A stretch of 64,000 nucleotides of DNA from Leptospiraceae bacterium (GTDB taxonomy: Bacteria > Spirochaetota > Leptospiria > Leptospirales > Leptospiraceae): positions 62,001 to 126,000 of the forward strand of contig JACKPA010000005.1 of the NCBI GenBank assembly GCA_024233865.1, read 5' to 3'. Position 1 is the stretch's first letter, and the number at the start of each line of letters is the position of its first letter. Position numbers and translations under genes: made by a program. The notes below the pieces were generated by a model. It saw only the letters and a list, made by a program, of their open reading frames with translations, was not told the DNA's origin and did not search any database. Of this stretch, positions 25,511-34,079 are shown one piece after another.

Positions 25511-26305
25511 TTGAGTGAAATCAAAAACAAAAAAATACTAATTACAGGTGCAACCGGAGGTCTTGGAGTTGAAATGGTTAAGGCATTTCTGAATGAAGGC
25601 GGGGAACTCATCTTAAGCGACCTAAATGAAGATTCTTTAAAAAAAATAGAGTTGGCGTACAAAGATTATGGTTCCGGCAAAATTTTGGGAACGATTTCTT
25701 CTGACCTTTCTTCAGAAGATGGTTGTGAAAATTTAGTTAAGGAATCAGGAAGCTTTACGAATTGTCCGGACATTTTGGTAAACAATGCGGGAATTGCAGT
25801 GATAGGACCTTTTGTTTCTATACCCCAAGAGAAATGGGAGAAAATTCTACAAATCAATCTTCTTGCTCCTATGAGGCTTACCTATAAATTCCTACCTGCT
25901 TTTTTGGAAAGAAATTCAGGTCATATTGTAAATGTATCTTCGGTAGCAGGGCTCATAGCTGTTCCAAATTTGGCTACCTATTCTGTTTCCAAATTTGGAA
26001 TCAAGGCATTTGGAGAAGCACTAGAACAAGAAGTGTCGGGAACAAGCATCCGAGTGACCAATGTATACCCATTTTTTACGCGAACTCCTATTTTGCAGTC
26101 GGAACAAATTGGAGTATCCAAAGAAATGAATGTTCCGGATTACCTTTTATCCAAACCTGAAGATGTGATTAGGGATTTGATAAAAGGGCTCAAAAACAAT
26201 GAAGTGCATGTACATCCTGGTGGTATATCCAAACTGATTGACGTAGTTAACAGGTTCTTGCCTAGAGTCTTCCAAACCTTGAGTGGAGTTTTGATAGGAA
26301 AATAG
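25511..26305 (+). CDS. short-chain dehydrogenase/reductase (classical SDR)
   Basis: 264 residues from a TTG start with GGAGG upstream. The cofactor loop is ITGATGGLGVEM, the NAG motif is LVNNAGIAVIG, and the catalytic set is NVSSVAGLIAVPNLATYSVSKFG with Ser, Tyr and Lys. The Asp at the end of the second strand (SDLNED) favours NAD over NADP. Substrates of such SDRs are usually alcohols, sugars or fatty acyl groups and cannot be told here. The C-terminus (VNRFLPRVFQTL) is hydrophobic, perhaps for membrane contact. It is probably co-transcribed with the M24 gene. Confidence 0.9.
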   Translation: MSEIKNKKILITGATGGLGVEMVKAFLNEGGELILSDLNEDSLKKIELAYKDYGSGKILGTISSDLSSEDGCENLVKESGSFTNCPDILVNNAGIAVIGPFVSIPQEKWEKILQINLLAPMRLTYKFLPAFLERNSGHIVNVSSVAGLIAVPNLATYSVSKFGIKAFGEALEQEVSGTSIRVTNVYPFFTRTPILQSEQIGVSKEMNVPDYLLSKPEDVIRDLIKGLKNNEVHVHPGGISKLIDVVNRFLPRVFQTLSGVLIGK

Positions 26306-26321
26306 GAAGTTGTCAACAACC

Positions 26322-26801
26322 TTATTTCGGTCTCCTAGCAAAACAACGAACAAAGTCCCAATAATCATACAGAACGATTCCAGAGAATAAAAAAAGCGTA
26401 AATATCAAAAACAAGCGATGGAGAAGAGGATAAACAAACTTGATTCCGATTACCATTGTTTCCAATAAAATCGCAATAAGCAAAATGAAAGCAAAAGATG
26501 CACACTGCGAAAGCACACGCATCCAATGCTTGCTTATATCTGTGATTTCATAAGAAGATGCAAAATTGGCAAAGCATACGGTTACGAGCAAAATACTGAT
26601 TAGGGATAAAAAGTCACCTATACTACTCAATTTCACAATTTCTAATTCGTTGTATATCAACCCGTAAACAGAGGTTGTTATAAAAATAATCACTAGGTGT
26701 TTAACTGTGTTTTCAAGCAAGGCTCTCTTTACGGTCAGCCTATTGGATATAGATGATTTCTCTTTTGCTATACTAGTGATTTTAAGCATTATTATACCCA
26801 A
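26322..26801 (-). CDS. small integral membrane protein, four predicted TM segments
   Basis: 159 residues with a polar 30-residue N-terminus and hydrophobic stretches around residues 35-52, 62-82, 100-118 and 125-148. No known family or motif is recognised. The C-terminus is basic (CFARRPK), so it probably faces the cytoplasm. It is the last gene of the minus-strand ribBA-PP2C cluster, 49 bases after the phosphatase gene. No clear ribosome site precedes ATG 26801; the internal ATG at 26789 is an alternative start. A membrane sensor or anchor for the phosphatase is a guess. Confidence 0.5.
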   Translation of the reverse strand: MGIIMLKITSIAKEKSSISNRLTVKRALLENTVKHLVIIFITTSVYGLIYNELEIVKLSSIGDFLSLISILLVTVCFANFASSYEITDISKHWMRVLSQCASFAFILLIAILLETMVIGIKFVYPLLHRLFLIFTLFLFSGIVLYDYWDFVRCFARRPK

Positions 26802-26850
26802 AAAACAGACTAATCAAAATATACTTTTTCATAAAAAATCCTTTTGGCTT

Positions 26851-27843
26851 TTATTCAACGCCTAAAATGGTTATGTCATCGTGAATCTTGGAACCGTTTA
26901 AGAATATTTCTAATTCGCTCATGGCTAACTTTACGATTTCCGATATATTTTTGTTTCGGTTCTTCAAGACTAATTTATACAACCTTTCTTCTCCGTATTC
27001 TTCTTCTTCCATATTAAATTGCTCAAAAAATCCGTCCGAAAATAACAGCAATTTATCATCAGAGCAAAACGGTAATTCTTTTAAAGGATACTCGATATCA
27101 GCTAAAATTCCAATAGGTTTGCCATTAGAATGAAGAGGTTTGACACCACCAGGGGTTATTAAGTATTGAGGTGGATGACCAGCGGAGCAATAGAAAAGTT
27201 TGTTATTGGTAATGTCAATATCTGCTATTATGGCTGTAAAGAAAACGTTTAACGAATAAAATGATTCCAAAAATTGGTTATTTAAAATTTTTAAGAGTTC
27301 ATTGGGGTTATAGTGGGTTCGTTTTAAACTTTCATATTCTGCTTTTATAATCATGGTAACAAGAGCAGCTCGAACACCATGTCCGGCTGCGTCCGCAAGG
27401 AAAATTCGAATTTTTTTATCAAAAATCTCTTCAATATCATAGATGTCTCCACCAATTTCCGATATAGGTTCATAATGAGCAAAAAAACTCCTATTGAAAA
27501 TTTTTCCTCTAGGTTTCGTTAAAATGGATTCTTGTAATTGTTGAGCAAAATTCAAATCTTTTTTGAGAATTGAATATACTTGATTTAGCTCTTTGTATGC
27601 CAGACTAGATTGCTCGGAGAGAATTTGCAATTCTTGGTTTGCTTGATTCAATTTTAACTGTTGAAAATCACTCATTTTCACCAACTTCTTGGTTTGCCTG
27701 AGAAGCTTTAAATAATGTTTTGCCAGTTTTTCATAATCTTTTAGTAAAGGATTGTCTTGATACTTTGGGTCCTTGGTTAACTCGAAAGCACCTAGTGAAA
27801 TATTTTCTTCTAATTGAAATAATTTTGAATCGTACTGGCTCAT
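26851..27843 (-). CDS. SpoIIE/RsbU-type PP2C protein phosphatase with N-terminal coiled coil
   Basis: 330 residues. Residues 1-100 are helical and charged, likely a coiled coil, with no receiver. The phosphatase (about 110-330) has FFAHYEPISEIGGDIYDI, FLADAAGHGVRAALV, CSAGHPPQYL, LLLFSDGFFEQF and HDDITILGVE, with every metal-binding Asp in place. It should remove phosphate from an anti-anti-sigma (STAS) protein. The 191-residue two-TM protein encoded 12 bases upstream may bring it to the membrane and take the role of input. ribBA precedes that gene by 4 bases. Confidence 0.88.
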   Translation of the reverse strand: MSQYDSKLFQLEENISLGAFELTKDPKYQDNPLLKDYEKLAKHYLKLLRQTKKLVKMSDFQQLKLNQANQELQILSEQSSLAYKELNQVYSILKKDLNFAQQLQESILTKPRGKIFNRSFFAHYEPISEIGGDIYDIEEIFDKKIRIFLADAAGHGVRAALVTMIIKAEYESLKRTHYNPNELLKILNNQFLESFYSLNVFFTAIIADIDITNNKLFYCSAGHPPQYLITPGGVKPLHSNGKPIGILADIEYPLKELPFCSDDKLLLFSDGFFEQFNMEEEEYGEERLYKLVLKNRNKNISEIVKLAMSELEIFLNGSKIHDDITILGVE

Positions 27844-27855
27844 ACAAAAATGCTC

Positions 27856-28431
27856 TTAATTCAATTCTATTTGGCTAATCCTTTTTTCTAATTCTTTTAC
27901 CAAATCAGTTTTTTTGTCTTTGTTATTGGAAATGTAAGGCTCAACAAAACTGATATCAGAAAGAACCTTTAGTATCAAGGAAATATTTTTGCTGGATTTT
28001 TCAATTGTTTCGGATGTCTGTTGTCCTTGGTTTCTTCGAAACTCTATTTTATCTAATATTTTATTGTTATTAGAGGCTATGTGTTGAGCTAAAATAGACA
28101 TAATTTCTTGAAACGTTTTTACGGTTGTATCGTAATTTACTCGCTTCATATCCAAGTCATGAGCTTTTTTTAACGCTTTTCTCATAGCCATCCATAAAAA
28201 AATGGTTAGGGTTGATAAAAATATTTCCAATATTAGTAGAGGAAGAAACGGATAAGAAAAAGCCGATTGCCAAAACTTTTTTTCCAAATCCAAATAAATT
28301 GGCTTTTCAGCCATGGTTGAATCGATCCAAACAAGTCCGATATGAATTAAAATACCAAACAAGATACCTAATCCGGATAGAAAAGTATATTTCCTAAAAA
28401 CTTTTAGTGTTAGTTTCATAGGGTCCCCCAA
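27856..28431 (-). CDS. two-TM membrane protein with coiled-coil tail, partner candidate of the PP2C phosphatase
   Basis: 191 residues. Hydrophobic segments at about 13-33 and 55-79 flank a short loop of about 20 residues. A cytoplasmic tail of some 110 residues is rich in Lys, Glu and Asn and ends in VKELEKRISQIELN, likely helical. No family is recognised. It begins 4 bases after ribBA and ends 12 bases before a PP2C gene. A role as a membrane anchor or weak sensor for the phosphatase is inferred from this position and from the helical ends of both proteins. Confidence 0.6.
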   Translation of the reverse strand: MGDPMKLTLKVFRKYTFLSGLGILFGILIHIGLVWIDSTMAEKPIYLDLEKKFWQSAFSYPFLPLLILEIFLSTLTIFLWMAMRKALKKAHDLDMKRVNYDTTVKTFQEIMSILAQHIASNNNKILDKIEFRRNQGQQTSETIEKSSKNISLILKVLSDISFVEPYISNNKDKKTDLVKELEKRISQIELN

Positions 28432-28435
28432 AATA

Positions 28436-29638
28436 TTATATGTGAGCCAATAGATGCCCTAACTTATTTTTTTTGGTTAGAAGGTAGTGGTGATTTTCAT
28501 CACCGGATGCTATTTCCAGCGGAACCCTTTCTGTGATAATCAGTCCGTATCCTTCCAAACCAACAATTTTTCTGGGATTATTGGTCATAATTCTCATTTT
28601 TTCCACTCCTATATCTCGCAAAATTTGAGCACCTATGCCATATTCCCTTAAATCTGCCGGAAAGCCTAGTTTTTCATTGGCTTCAACTGTATCATACCCC
28701 TTATCTTGGTAGGAATAAGCTTTCAATTTATTTATTAAACCTATTCCTCTACCCTCCTGTCTCATGTATAAAAGAATTCCTTTGCCTTCTTGTTGAATTT
28801 TTTCGAGGGATCTGTTGAGTTGGGGACCACAGTCACACCTGGTGCTTAAGAAAGTATCTCCGGTGAGACATTCAGAATGGACCCTAACGAGAATATTGTC
28901 CCCTTTCCTGATTTCGCCTTTTATCAAGGCAAGATGAACTTTGTCATCTATAATTGTTGAATAGGCTCTAACTCTTAAATCACCGTATTCTGTCGGTAAC
29001 CTGGTTTCGACTTCTAATTTTATTAAATTATCTTTATTTCGCCGATACCGAATTAGATCTTCAATTGTATAAATGTGTAAATTATGGATCTTGGCAAATT
29101 TTTTTAAATCCGGTAGTCTTGCCATGGAGCCGTCAGGATTCATAATTTCACATATAACCGCTGCTGGTTTTAGACCAGCGAGTTCACACAAATCGATTGA
29201 GGCTTCTGTATGGCCTGCTCTCCTAAGCACTCCACCCTTAACTGCTTCTAAAGGGAAAATGTGTCCCGGTTTTACGAGCTTGTCACCTGTTGCCGAATCA
29301 TCTACCAAAACCGATATTGTTTTAGCTCTATCGTGAGCAGATATACCTGTTGTTACATCTTCTTTTGCATCTACGGATACCATAAACGCAGTTCCATGAT
29401 GATCGCCTCCACTGTTGTACACCATACGAGTTAGCTCTAACTTTTTTAAACGCTCGATTGTCATTGGTACACAAATTAAGCCTCTACCATAGGTAGCCAT
29501 AAAGTTGATTTTATCTTTATCCGCAAATTCTGCGGAAACTACCAAATCACCTTCATTTTCTCTGTCTTCAGAGTCTACCAATATGATAATCTTTCCGGAT
29601 TTGATTTCTTCTATTGCTTGTTCGATTGGTTGGACCAT
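28436..29638 (-). CDS. ribBA: bifunctional 3,4-dihydroxy-2-butanone-4-phosphate synthase / GTP cyclohydrolase II
   Basis: About 400 residues. The first half (RibB) has LVDSEDRENEGDLVV, SVDAKEDVTTGISAHDRA, PGHIFPLEA, RAGHTEASIDLCELAG and CEIMNPDGSMAR, making the four-carbon riboflavin precursor from ribulose-5-phosphate. The second half (RibA) has VHSECLTGDTF with the zinc Cys, STRCDCGPQL, RQEGRGIGL and MTNNPRKI, opening GTP. ATG 29638 is used; a TTG at 29653 would add five residues. No FMN-riboswitch-like structure is seen in the 110 bases upstream. The gene heads a cluster with a two-TM protein and a PP2C phosphatase, an unusual partnership. Confidence 0.96.
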   Translation of the reverse strand: MVQPIEQAIEEIKSGKIIILVDSEDRENEGDLVVSAEFADKDKINFMATYGRGLICVPMTIERLKKLELTRMVYNSGGDHHGTAFMVSVDAKEDVTTGISAHDRAKTISVLVDDSATGDKLVKPGHIFPLEAVKGGVLRRAGHTEASIDLCELAGLKPAAVICEIMNPDGSMARLPDLKKFAKIHNLHIYTIEDLIRYRRNKDNLIKLEVETRLPTEYGDLRVRAYSTIIDDKVHLALIKGEIRKGDNILVRVHSECLTGDTFLSTRCDCGPQLNRSLEKIQQEGKGILLYMRQEGRGIGLINKLKAYSYQDKGYDTVEANEKLGFPADLREYGIGAQILRDIGVEKMRIMTNNPRKIVGLEGYGLIITERVPLEIASGDENHHYLLTKKNKLGHLLAHI

Positions 29639-29769
29639 TTCTTTTATTTCCAAGGAAGTTTATTGATCTATAAAAAAACTATAAAAAAAAAATTGCATTT
29701 ATTAACTACATTTTTATATCTAGTATATTTATTTGAGATGAAAAATCCTTGTTATTATGGCTGGTCAGT

Positions 29770-30147
29770 ATGGAAATGAATTTAAGTAACCTTGGTAATG
29801 TTAAAATTATTGGGCTAACAGGTAAATTTGACATAGAATCTACGGAAGAGTTTGAAGAGAATTTTCAAAGAGAATTGAAGTCAAAACCTCCTGCCATCGC
29901 GATAGATATGACAAAATTAGACTATATAGATTCTTCTGGGATAGGTGCACTCATAAAATCCTTAAATTCGATTAAAAATAATAAAGGGGTTTTGATACTT
30001 TTTGGATTAAAATCCATGATATTAAATATTTTTAAATTGGCAAAATTAGACTTATTTTTCCAGATAATGACTACTGACGCATTCCATGCCAAATATGGTC
30101 AAAAAGATGATTCTGATATTGATGATTTACTAAAAAAGAAGATGTAA
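29770..30147 (+). CDS. STAS-domain anti-anti-sigma factor-like protein
   Basis: About 125 residues from ATG 29770 (a TTG at 29749 would add seven). The STAS fold is clear: VKIIGLTGKFDIEST, IAIDMTKLDYIDSSGIGALI with the phospho-acceptor Ser in D-S-S-G, and ILFGLKSMILNIFKLAKLDLFFQI. The tail is acidic (KDDSDIDDLL). In partner switching, an anti-sigma kinase phosphorylates this Ser and a PP2C phosphatase removes it. Three PP2C genes lie in this window and could act on it; no kinase (HATPase_c RsbW-type) gene is seen here. A small membrane ORF follows after 10 bases. Confidence 0.9.
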   Translation: MEMNLSNLGNVKIIGLTGKFDIESTEEFEENFQRELKSKPPAIAIDMTKLDYIDSSGIGALIKSLNSIKNNKGVLILFGLKSMILNIFKLAKLDLFFQIMTTDAFHAKYGQKDDSDIDDLLKKKM

Positions 30148-30157
30148 TAAAAGTAAG

Positions 30158-30373
30158 GTGATACGCCGATTATTTTTACGGGTTGTTCCCCAACTTTTCT
30201 TTTGCATGGGGTTAACACTGGAATATTTATCTAGTTATATTGGTGCTCCGGTTTTTCTGTTGTTTGTTGCACAGGTATTTCCTGAAGATGTCCATAAATT
30301 ACCGATTCGACTTATATATCCATCCTTCTTTCTGGTTCTGATCGTATTCTTTCTCGCCACGAATCTGTCTTGA
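30158..30373 (+). CDS. possible 71-residue small membrane protein
   Basis: GTG start at 30158 within AAGTAAGGTG, ten bases after the STAS stop. The product is mostly hydrophobic, with two candidate membrane segments (about 10-38 and 48-70) split by a short polar loop (EDVHKLP). No family fits well. A resemblance of SYIGAPVFLLFV to the G-A-P-x-F segment of FecCD permeases is too weak to use. The stop lies in a strong hairpin. It may be a real co-transcribed small protein or a fragment. Confidence 0.4.
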   Translation: MIRRLFLRVVPQLFFCMGLTLEYLSSYIGAPVFLLFVAQVFPEDVHKLPIRLIYPSFFLVLIVFFLATNLS

Positions 30374-30451
30374 TTTGTATGACAAATCAATTATGGTCCA
30401 TTGGTATGAGAATTTACTGATAGCATTAAGTGCTATGGAGATTTTATCTCC
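30370..30451 (+). terminator. three tandem hairpins after the STAS operon
   Basis: TTGATTTGT (30370-30378) pairs with ACAAATCAA (30382-30390) around a 3-base loop. ATAGCA (30420-30425) pairs with TGCTAT (30431-30436). GGAGAT (30437-30442) pairs with ATCTCC (30446-30451), followed by GGTGTTTTTG. The last could be a weak intrinsic terminator. All arms are perfect and in series upstream of the GGDEF-EAL gene, so a structured leader is possible. The sequence does not match the c-di-GMP-I riboswitch core. Confidence 0.45.
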
Positions 30452-30561
30452 GGTGTTTTTGTCAACCCAACTTTTATAACGAAACGAAATTAATCCGAAT
30501 ATAAAAATAAAACACTTTATTGCAAATTATAGAATTTTTATTATGTCCTTTAAGTGTAAAA

Positions 30562-33240
30562 ATGAACCTTTCAAAACAATTGTATAATCTAATTTTGATT
30601 ATGGCGGTAATAGTTGTAGGAGTTTTAGCTATCACCAATTACATGCTTTATACAACCACCCTAAATATTCAAAGAGAAAGGTTGATAGAAATTGTAAAAA
30701 ATAAAAAAGCTAATATTTCCACTATAGCTCATTATGTGAAAAAAAAAAATCCCAAAAAACCCTACCAAGAAACACTTAGATTAATTAAAAAAATTCACAA
30801 AAAATACAATAAATTTGGAGAAACCGGTGAGTTTTTGATTGGTGGTTTGAAAGATCGCAAAATTTTTTTTTATTTATACTCTGATATGAATATCAGAAAG
30901 ATTCCACCTATCCCTTTTTATGATAATAACAAAGTAGCAATTCCTATGAAAAATGCCTTAAAAGGCACCCAAGGTATAATAATTGATTTAGATTACAAAG
31001 GACGTGAAGTTCTTGCGGCTTATGATTTTGTGGAATTTTTTGGTTCTGAATTCGGGCTTGTTGCTAAAATGGAAGTTTGGGAAATCAGAAGACCTTTTGT
31101 ACAAACCTTTATTTATACAAGTATATTTTCCCTTCTCTTTATATCTGTTGGAGCGTTTTTGTTTATTGAAATTACAAAACCGATTTTTCAGAAACTTAAA
31201 GAAAAAGAAACGCAAATTCGCTCTATAATTCATACTGCTTATGATGGAATTGTATCCATAGATGAAAAGGGGGATATTCAATTGTTTAGTCGTTCTGCAG
31301 AGAATATGTTTGGTTATACAGCAAAGGAAATCATTGGGGATAGCTTCTTTTCTTTATTAGAAGAAAATCATTTCAGCGGAAAAAGCAAAACGTTTTCAAA
31401 AAAAAGGAGCCTATTTTTAAAAAAAATAAGCGGTAAGAGACTTGAACTAGTCGGAATAAAAAAGGATTTAACAAGATTTCCGATAATTATCTCCATAAAT
31501 GACAATACAATTTTTAATATCCAAAGTTATACGGTTATCATCCAAGATTGGACAAAAGAAAAAGAAAAAATTCAAAAGCTAAATTTAGCTTCAAAAGTTT
31601 TTGAGAGTAGCAATGAAGCTATAATAGTTACGGACACAAGTGGAAATATAATTGATGTCAACTCTACCTTTGAGTTTATTACAGGTTATTCCAAAGCAGA
31701 AGTAATTGGAAAAAACCCAAGCGTAATGAAATCGGGGATTCACGAGCCGGAATTTTATAAAAATATGTGGGATGAACTAATCCAAAAGGGAAGATGGCAG
31801 GGAGAGGTTTGGGACAAGAGAAAGAACGGATTTTTATATCCTAAACTATTATCTTTGAGTTCCATCGTAGATGACAAAGGAGTAATTACACATTTTGTAG
31901 GAATTTTCTCAGATATCTCGAATATCAAACAAAACGAAAAACGATTGGAAAAACTGGCATTGTATGATAATCTAACGCAACTTCCCAATCGGACGCTTTT
32001 TACGGAAAGGCTCAGGCAAGCAGTTATACAATCGAAACGAGAAAGCAGTTATTTTGCTCTATTCTTTCTGGATTTGGATCGGTTTAAATACGTCAATGAT
32101 ACATTTGGTCATAAAGCTGGTGATATATTGCTCCAAGAATTTGCGGGAAGGTTAAAGCAGTGTTTGCGAGAAAGTGATACAATTTCTCGTTTAGGAGGAG
32201 ATGAATTTACCGTTATCATACGTAACATTAAAACGACCAAAGTTCTTCCAAAAATTGCTGAAAAAATTATCAATTCTTTTAAAACTCCTTTTATGATAGA
32301 AAACAGGGAAATCTATTTAAGCACTAGTATCGGTATTACGGTATTTCCATTGGATAGCGAAGACATGGAAGAATTGTTAAAAAATGCTGATACGGCTATG
32401 TACCACGCAAAGGAGAACGGGAAAAATAGATTTGAGTTTTTTTCTCAAACAATTTTACAAAAAAGCCAAGATCGTCTTTTCCTCGAAAACAAGCTTCACC
32501 AAGCTATAAAAAAAGGAGAATTCTTTTTGGCTTATCAACCAAGGATACAAACGGAAACAGGAAAGATGGTTTGTGTAGAAGTTCTGATCAGATGGAAAAG
32601 TGAAAATACAACCATATTTCCGAATAAATTTTTACCTATTGCAGAAGACATTGGTTTAATACAAAAAATAGGCGAATGGGTGTTTCAAACTGCTTGTGAG
32701 CAACTCCAAAGCTGGAGAAAGCAGGGACTTGGTTCTTTCAGAATAGCTATAAACTGTTCCGGAAATCAATTAAAACAAACTAATTTTAAAGAAATGATTT
32801 TAATTGATTTGGCAAATTATAACCTCGAGCCAAATGATATTGAACTCGAACTTACCGAAACAGCCATTATTGAACAAGCTGATGAACTGCTCGAAATTCT
32901 TTATAATTTGCAACAAATCGGAGTCCATATATCTCTTGATGATTTTGGCATAGGGTACACATCTTTGGGGTTTCTCAAAAAATTTCCCATTAACTCAGTA
33001 AAAATAGACAAATCTTTTATTGCAGAAGTTACCACCAATAAAGACTCGCAAGCCATTGTGAACGCAATTGTTGCTATGGCTACAAGCCTTGGTATTGAAG
33101 TAGTCGCCGAAGGTGTTGAAACAATTGAGCAAAGAGATTACTTGCAAAGTATTCAATGCAATCTGATGCAAGGATATTATTATTCCAAGCCATTGGATTC
33201 GAAAGAATTTATAAAATATTTACAAAATAGTTTTTTATAA
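30562..33240 (+). CDS. membrane GGDEF-EAL protein with extracytoplasmic sensor and two PAS domains
   Basis: About 892 residues from ATG 30562 (a TTG at 30520 is an option). TM1 (about 8-30) and TM2 (about 195-215) enclose a Cache-like periplasmic domain. Two PAS domains follow (about 225-335 and 345-460), then GGDEF (about 465-630) with FFLDLDRFKYVNDTFGHKAG and an intact RLGGDEF, and EAL (about 650-892) with VEVLIRW (an E-V-L variant that keeps the catalytic Glu), DDFGIGYTSLGFL and VVAEGVET. It may both make and break c-di-GMP, with direction set by the sensor. Both catalytic sites look intact. Confidence 0.95.
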   Translation: MNLSKQLYNLILIMAVIVVGVLAITNYMLYTTTLNIQRERLIEIVKNKKANISTIAHYVKKKNPKKPYQETLRLIKKIHKKYNKFGETGEFLIGGLKDRKIFFYLYSDMNIRKIPPIPFYDNNKVAIPMKNALKGTQGIIIDLDYKGREVLAAYDFVEFFGSEFGLVAKMEVWEIRRPFVQTFIYTSIFSLLFISVGAFLFIEITKPIFQKLKEKETQIRSIIHTAYDGIVSIDEKGDIQLFSRSAENMFGYTAKEIIGDSFFSLLEENHFSGKSKTFSKKRSLFLKKISGKRLELVGIKKDLTRFPIIISINDNTIFNIQSYTVIIQDWTKEKEKIQKLNLASKVFESSNEAIIVTDTSGNIIDVNSTFEFITGYSKAEVIGKNPSVMKSGIHEPEFYKNMWDELIQKGRWQGEVWDKRKNGFLYPKLLSLSSIVDDKGVITHFVGIFSDISNIKQNEKRLEKLALYDNLTQLPNRTLFTERLRQAVIQSKRESSYFALFFLDLDRFKYVNDTFGHKAGDILLQEFAGRLKQCLRESDTISRLGGDEFTVIIRNIKTTKVLPKIAEKIINSFKTPFMIENREIYLSTSIGITVFPLDSEDMEELLKNADTAMYHAKENGKNRFEFFSQTILQKSQDRLFLENKLHQAIKKGEFFLAYQPRIQTETGKMVCVEVLIRWKSENTTIFPNKFLPIAEDIGLIQKIGEWVFQTACEQLQSWRKQGLGSFRIAINCSGNQLKQTNFKEMILIDLANYNLEPNDIELELTETAIIEQADELLEILYNLQQIGVHISLDDFGIGYTSLGFLKKFPINSVKIDKSFIAEVTTNKDSQAIVNAIVAMATSLGIEVVAEGVETIEQRDYLQSIQCNLMQGYYYSKPLDSKEFIKYLQNSFL

Positions 33241-33296
33241 AAATAGTATTTTGCGTTCCACCATATAAACAATAAACTCCATTTTGTACTCCTTTT

Positions 33297-34079
33297 TTAT
33301 TTTGATAATCTGTAACCTCTACCACCCAATAGAACTTTTTTCACAGAAGTATTTTTAAGTATTTGTTCTTTCACTTTTTCAATCTTGGATTTTTTTTGCT
33401 TGAGTGTCATGGATAAACTAACGGTTCTATAAGAATTTTCCTTTAGTTCTTCCATTATAAATTCCAAAGGTAATGCTCCTACATATTTTGCTGGAATTTT
33501 CTTATACATCAAGTCTGCAAAGTGAAGTAAAGCACCTATCTCATGTTGATCATCTGGAAATACCGTAACAAGCCAAATGGGTTTTTCAAGCCTAATTTTT
33601 TTTACACTTTTTTGATACAAATAGGAATGTAGCCATTTTGTAAAACTATGTTCTTCTGCTACGGATAGAACCCTTTTTTCCCAAGCATAGCCTACCAAAT
33701 GTAGAATATTCGGAATGTATTTATGTATAAAATCCAAAAATGTCATTTGGTGATTGGCTTCATCTAGTTGTTCTTCTAATTTTTCAAACCTGCCTATTTC
33801 GATCAAGTTAAGGACTTTCTTTTCAGAATCTGAAAATTGACTCTGAAAATTGAGGTGGAACAACTCCTCTCGACCCAATTTCATGATGTCTCTAATTTTT
33901 TTACCATTTTCCAAAAGATGTTTTATGTTTAATAAAATCATATAATCTTCTGAAGTATAGTAATGGTAACCATTCTCACCTTTTATTGGTGTGAAAACTC
34001 CAAACCTTTCCTGCCATTTGCGAATGGTTGGAGGACGTATTCCCGTAAGTTCTCCTAGTTCTCCAACTAAATACTTCAT
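33297..34079 (-). CDS. CarH/LitR-like MerR regulator with cobalamin-binding domain
   Basis: 260 residues from ATG 34079; a longer frame to 34208 lies inside the transporter gene. Residues 1-75 are a MerR winged helix (GELTGIRPPTIRKWQERF then GYHYYTSEDY). Residues about 85-180 are the four-helix cap with WEKRVLSVAEEH, and about 180-260 a Rossmann B12 domain with DQHEIG, the D-x-H-x-x-G motif. Trp, Glu-His and the DxHxxG His have exactly the CarH spacing (10, 1 and 35 residues). The residue after the Trp is Glu, where Thermus CarH has His132. It overlaps the upstream transporter gene by ATGA, so translation is coupled. A light- or B12-responsive repressor is likely. Confidence 0.86.
   Translation of the reverse strand: MKYLVGELGELTGIRPPTIRKWQERFGVFTPIKGENGYHYYTSEDYMILLNIKHLLENGKKIRDIMKLGREELFHLNFQSQFSDSEKKVLNLIEIGRFEKLEEQLDEANHQMTFLDFIHKYIPNILHLVGYAWEKRVLSVAEEHSFTKWLHSYLYQKSVKKIRLEKPIWLVTVFPDDQHEIGALLHFADLMYKKIPAKYVGALPLEFIMEELKENSYRTVSLSMTLKQKKSKIEKVKEQILKNTSVKKVLLGGRGYRLSK

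Noticed and set aside
29639..29769. FMN riboswitch before ribBA
   Set aside because: The gap is AT-rich, about 100 bases, and shows none of the conserved RFN helices.
30158..30373. Possible FecCD-type permease fragment
   Set aside because: Only one short segment (G-A-P-x-F-L) resembles it, and the order of other motifs does not fit. Kept only as a small membrane ORF of unknown type.
30370..30562. c-di-GMP riboswitch before the GGDEF-EAL gene
   Set aside because: The conserved c-di-GMP-I core and its tetraloop-receptor features are not seen; only plain hairpins are present.
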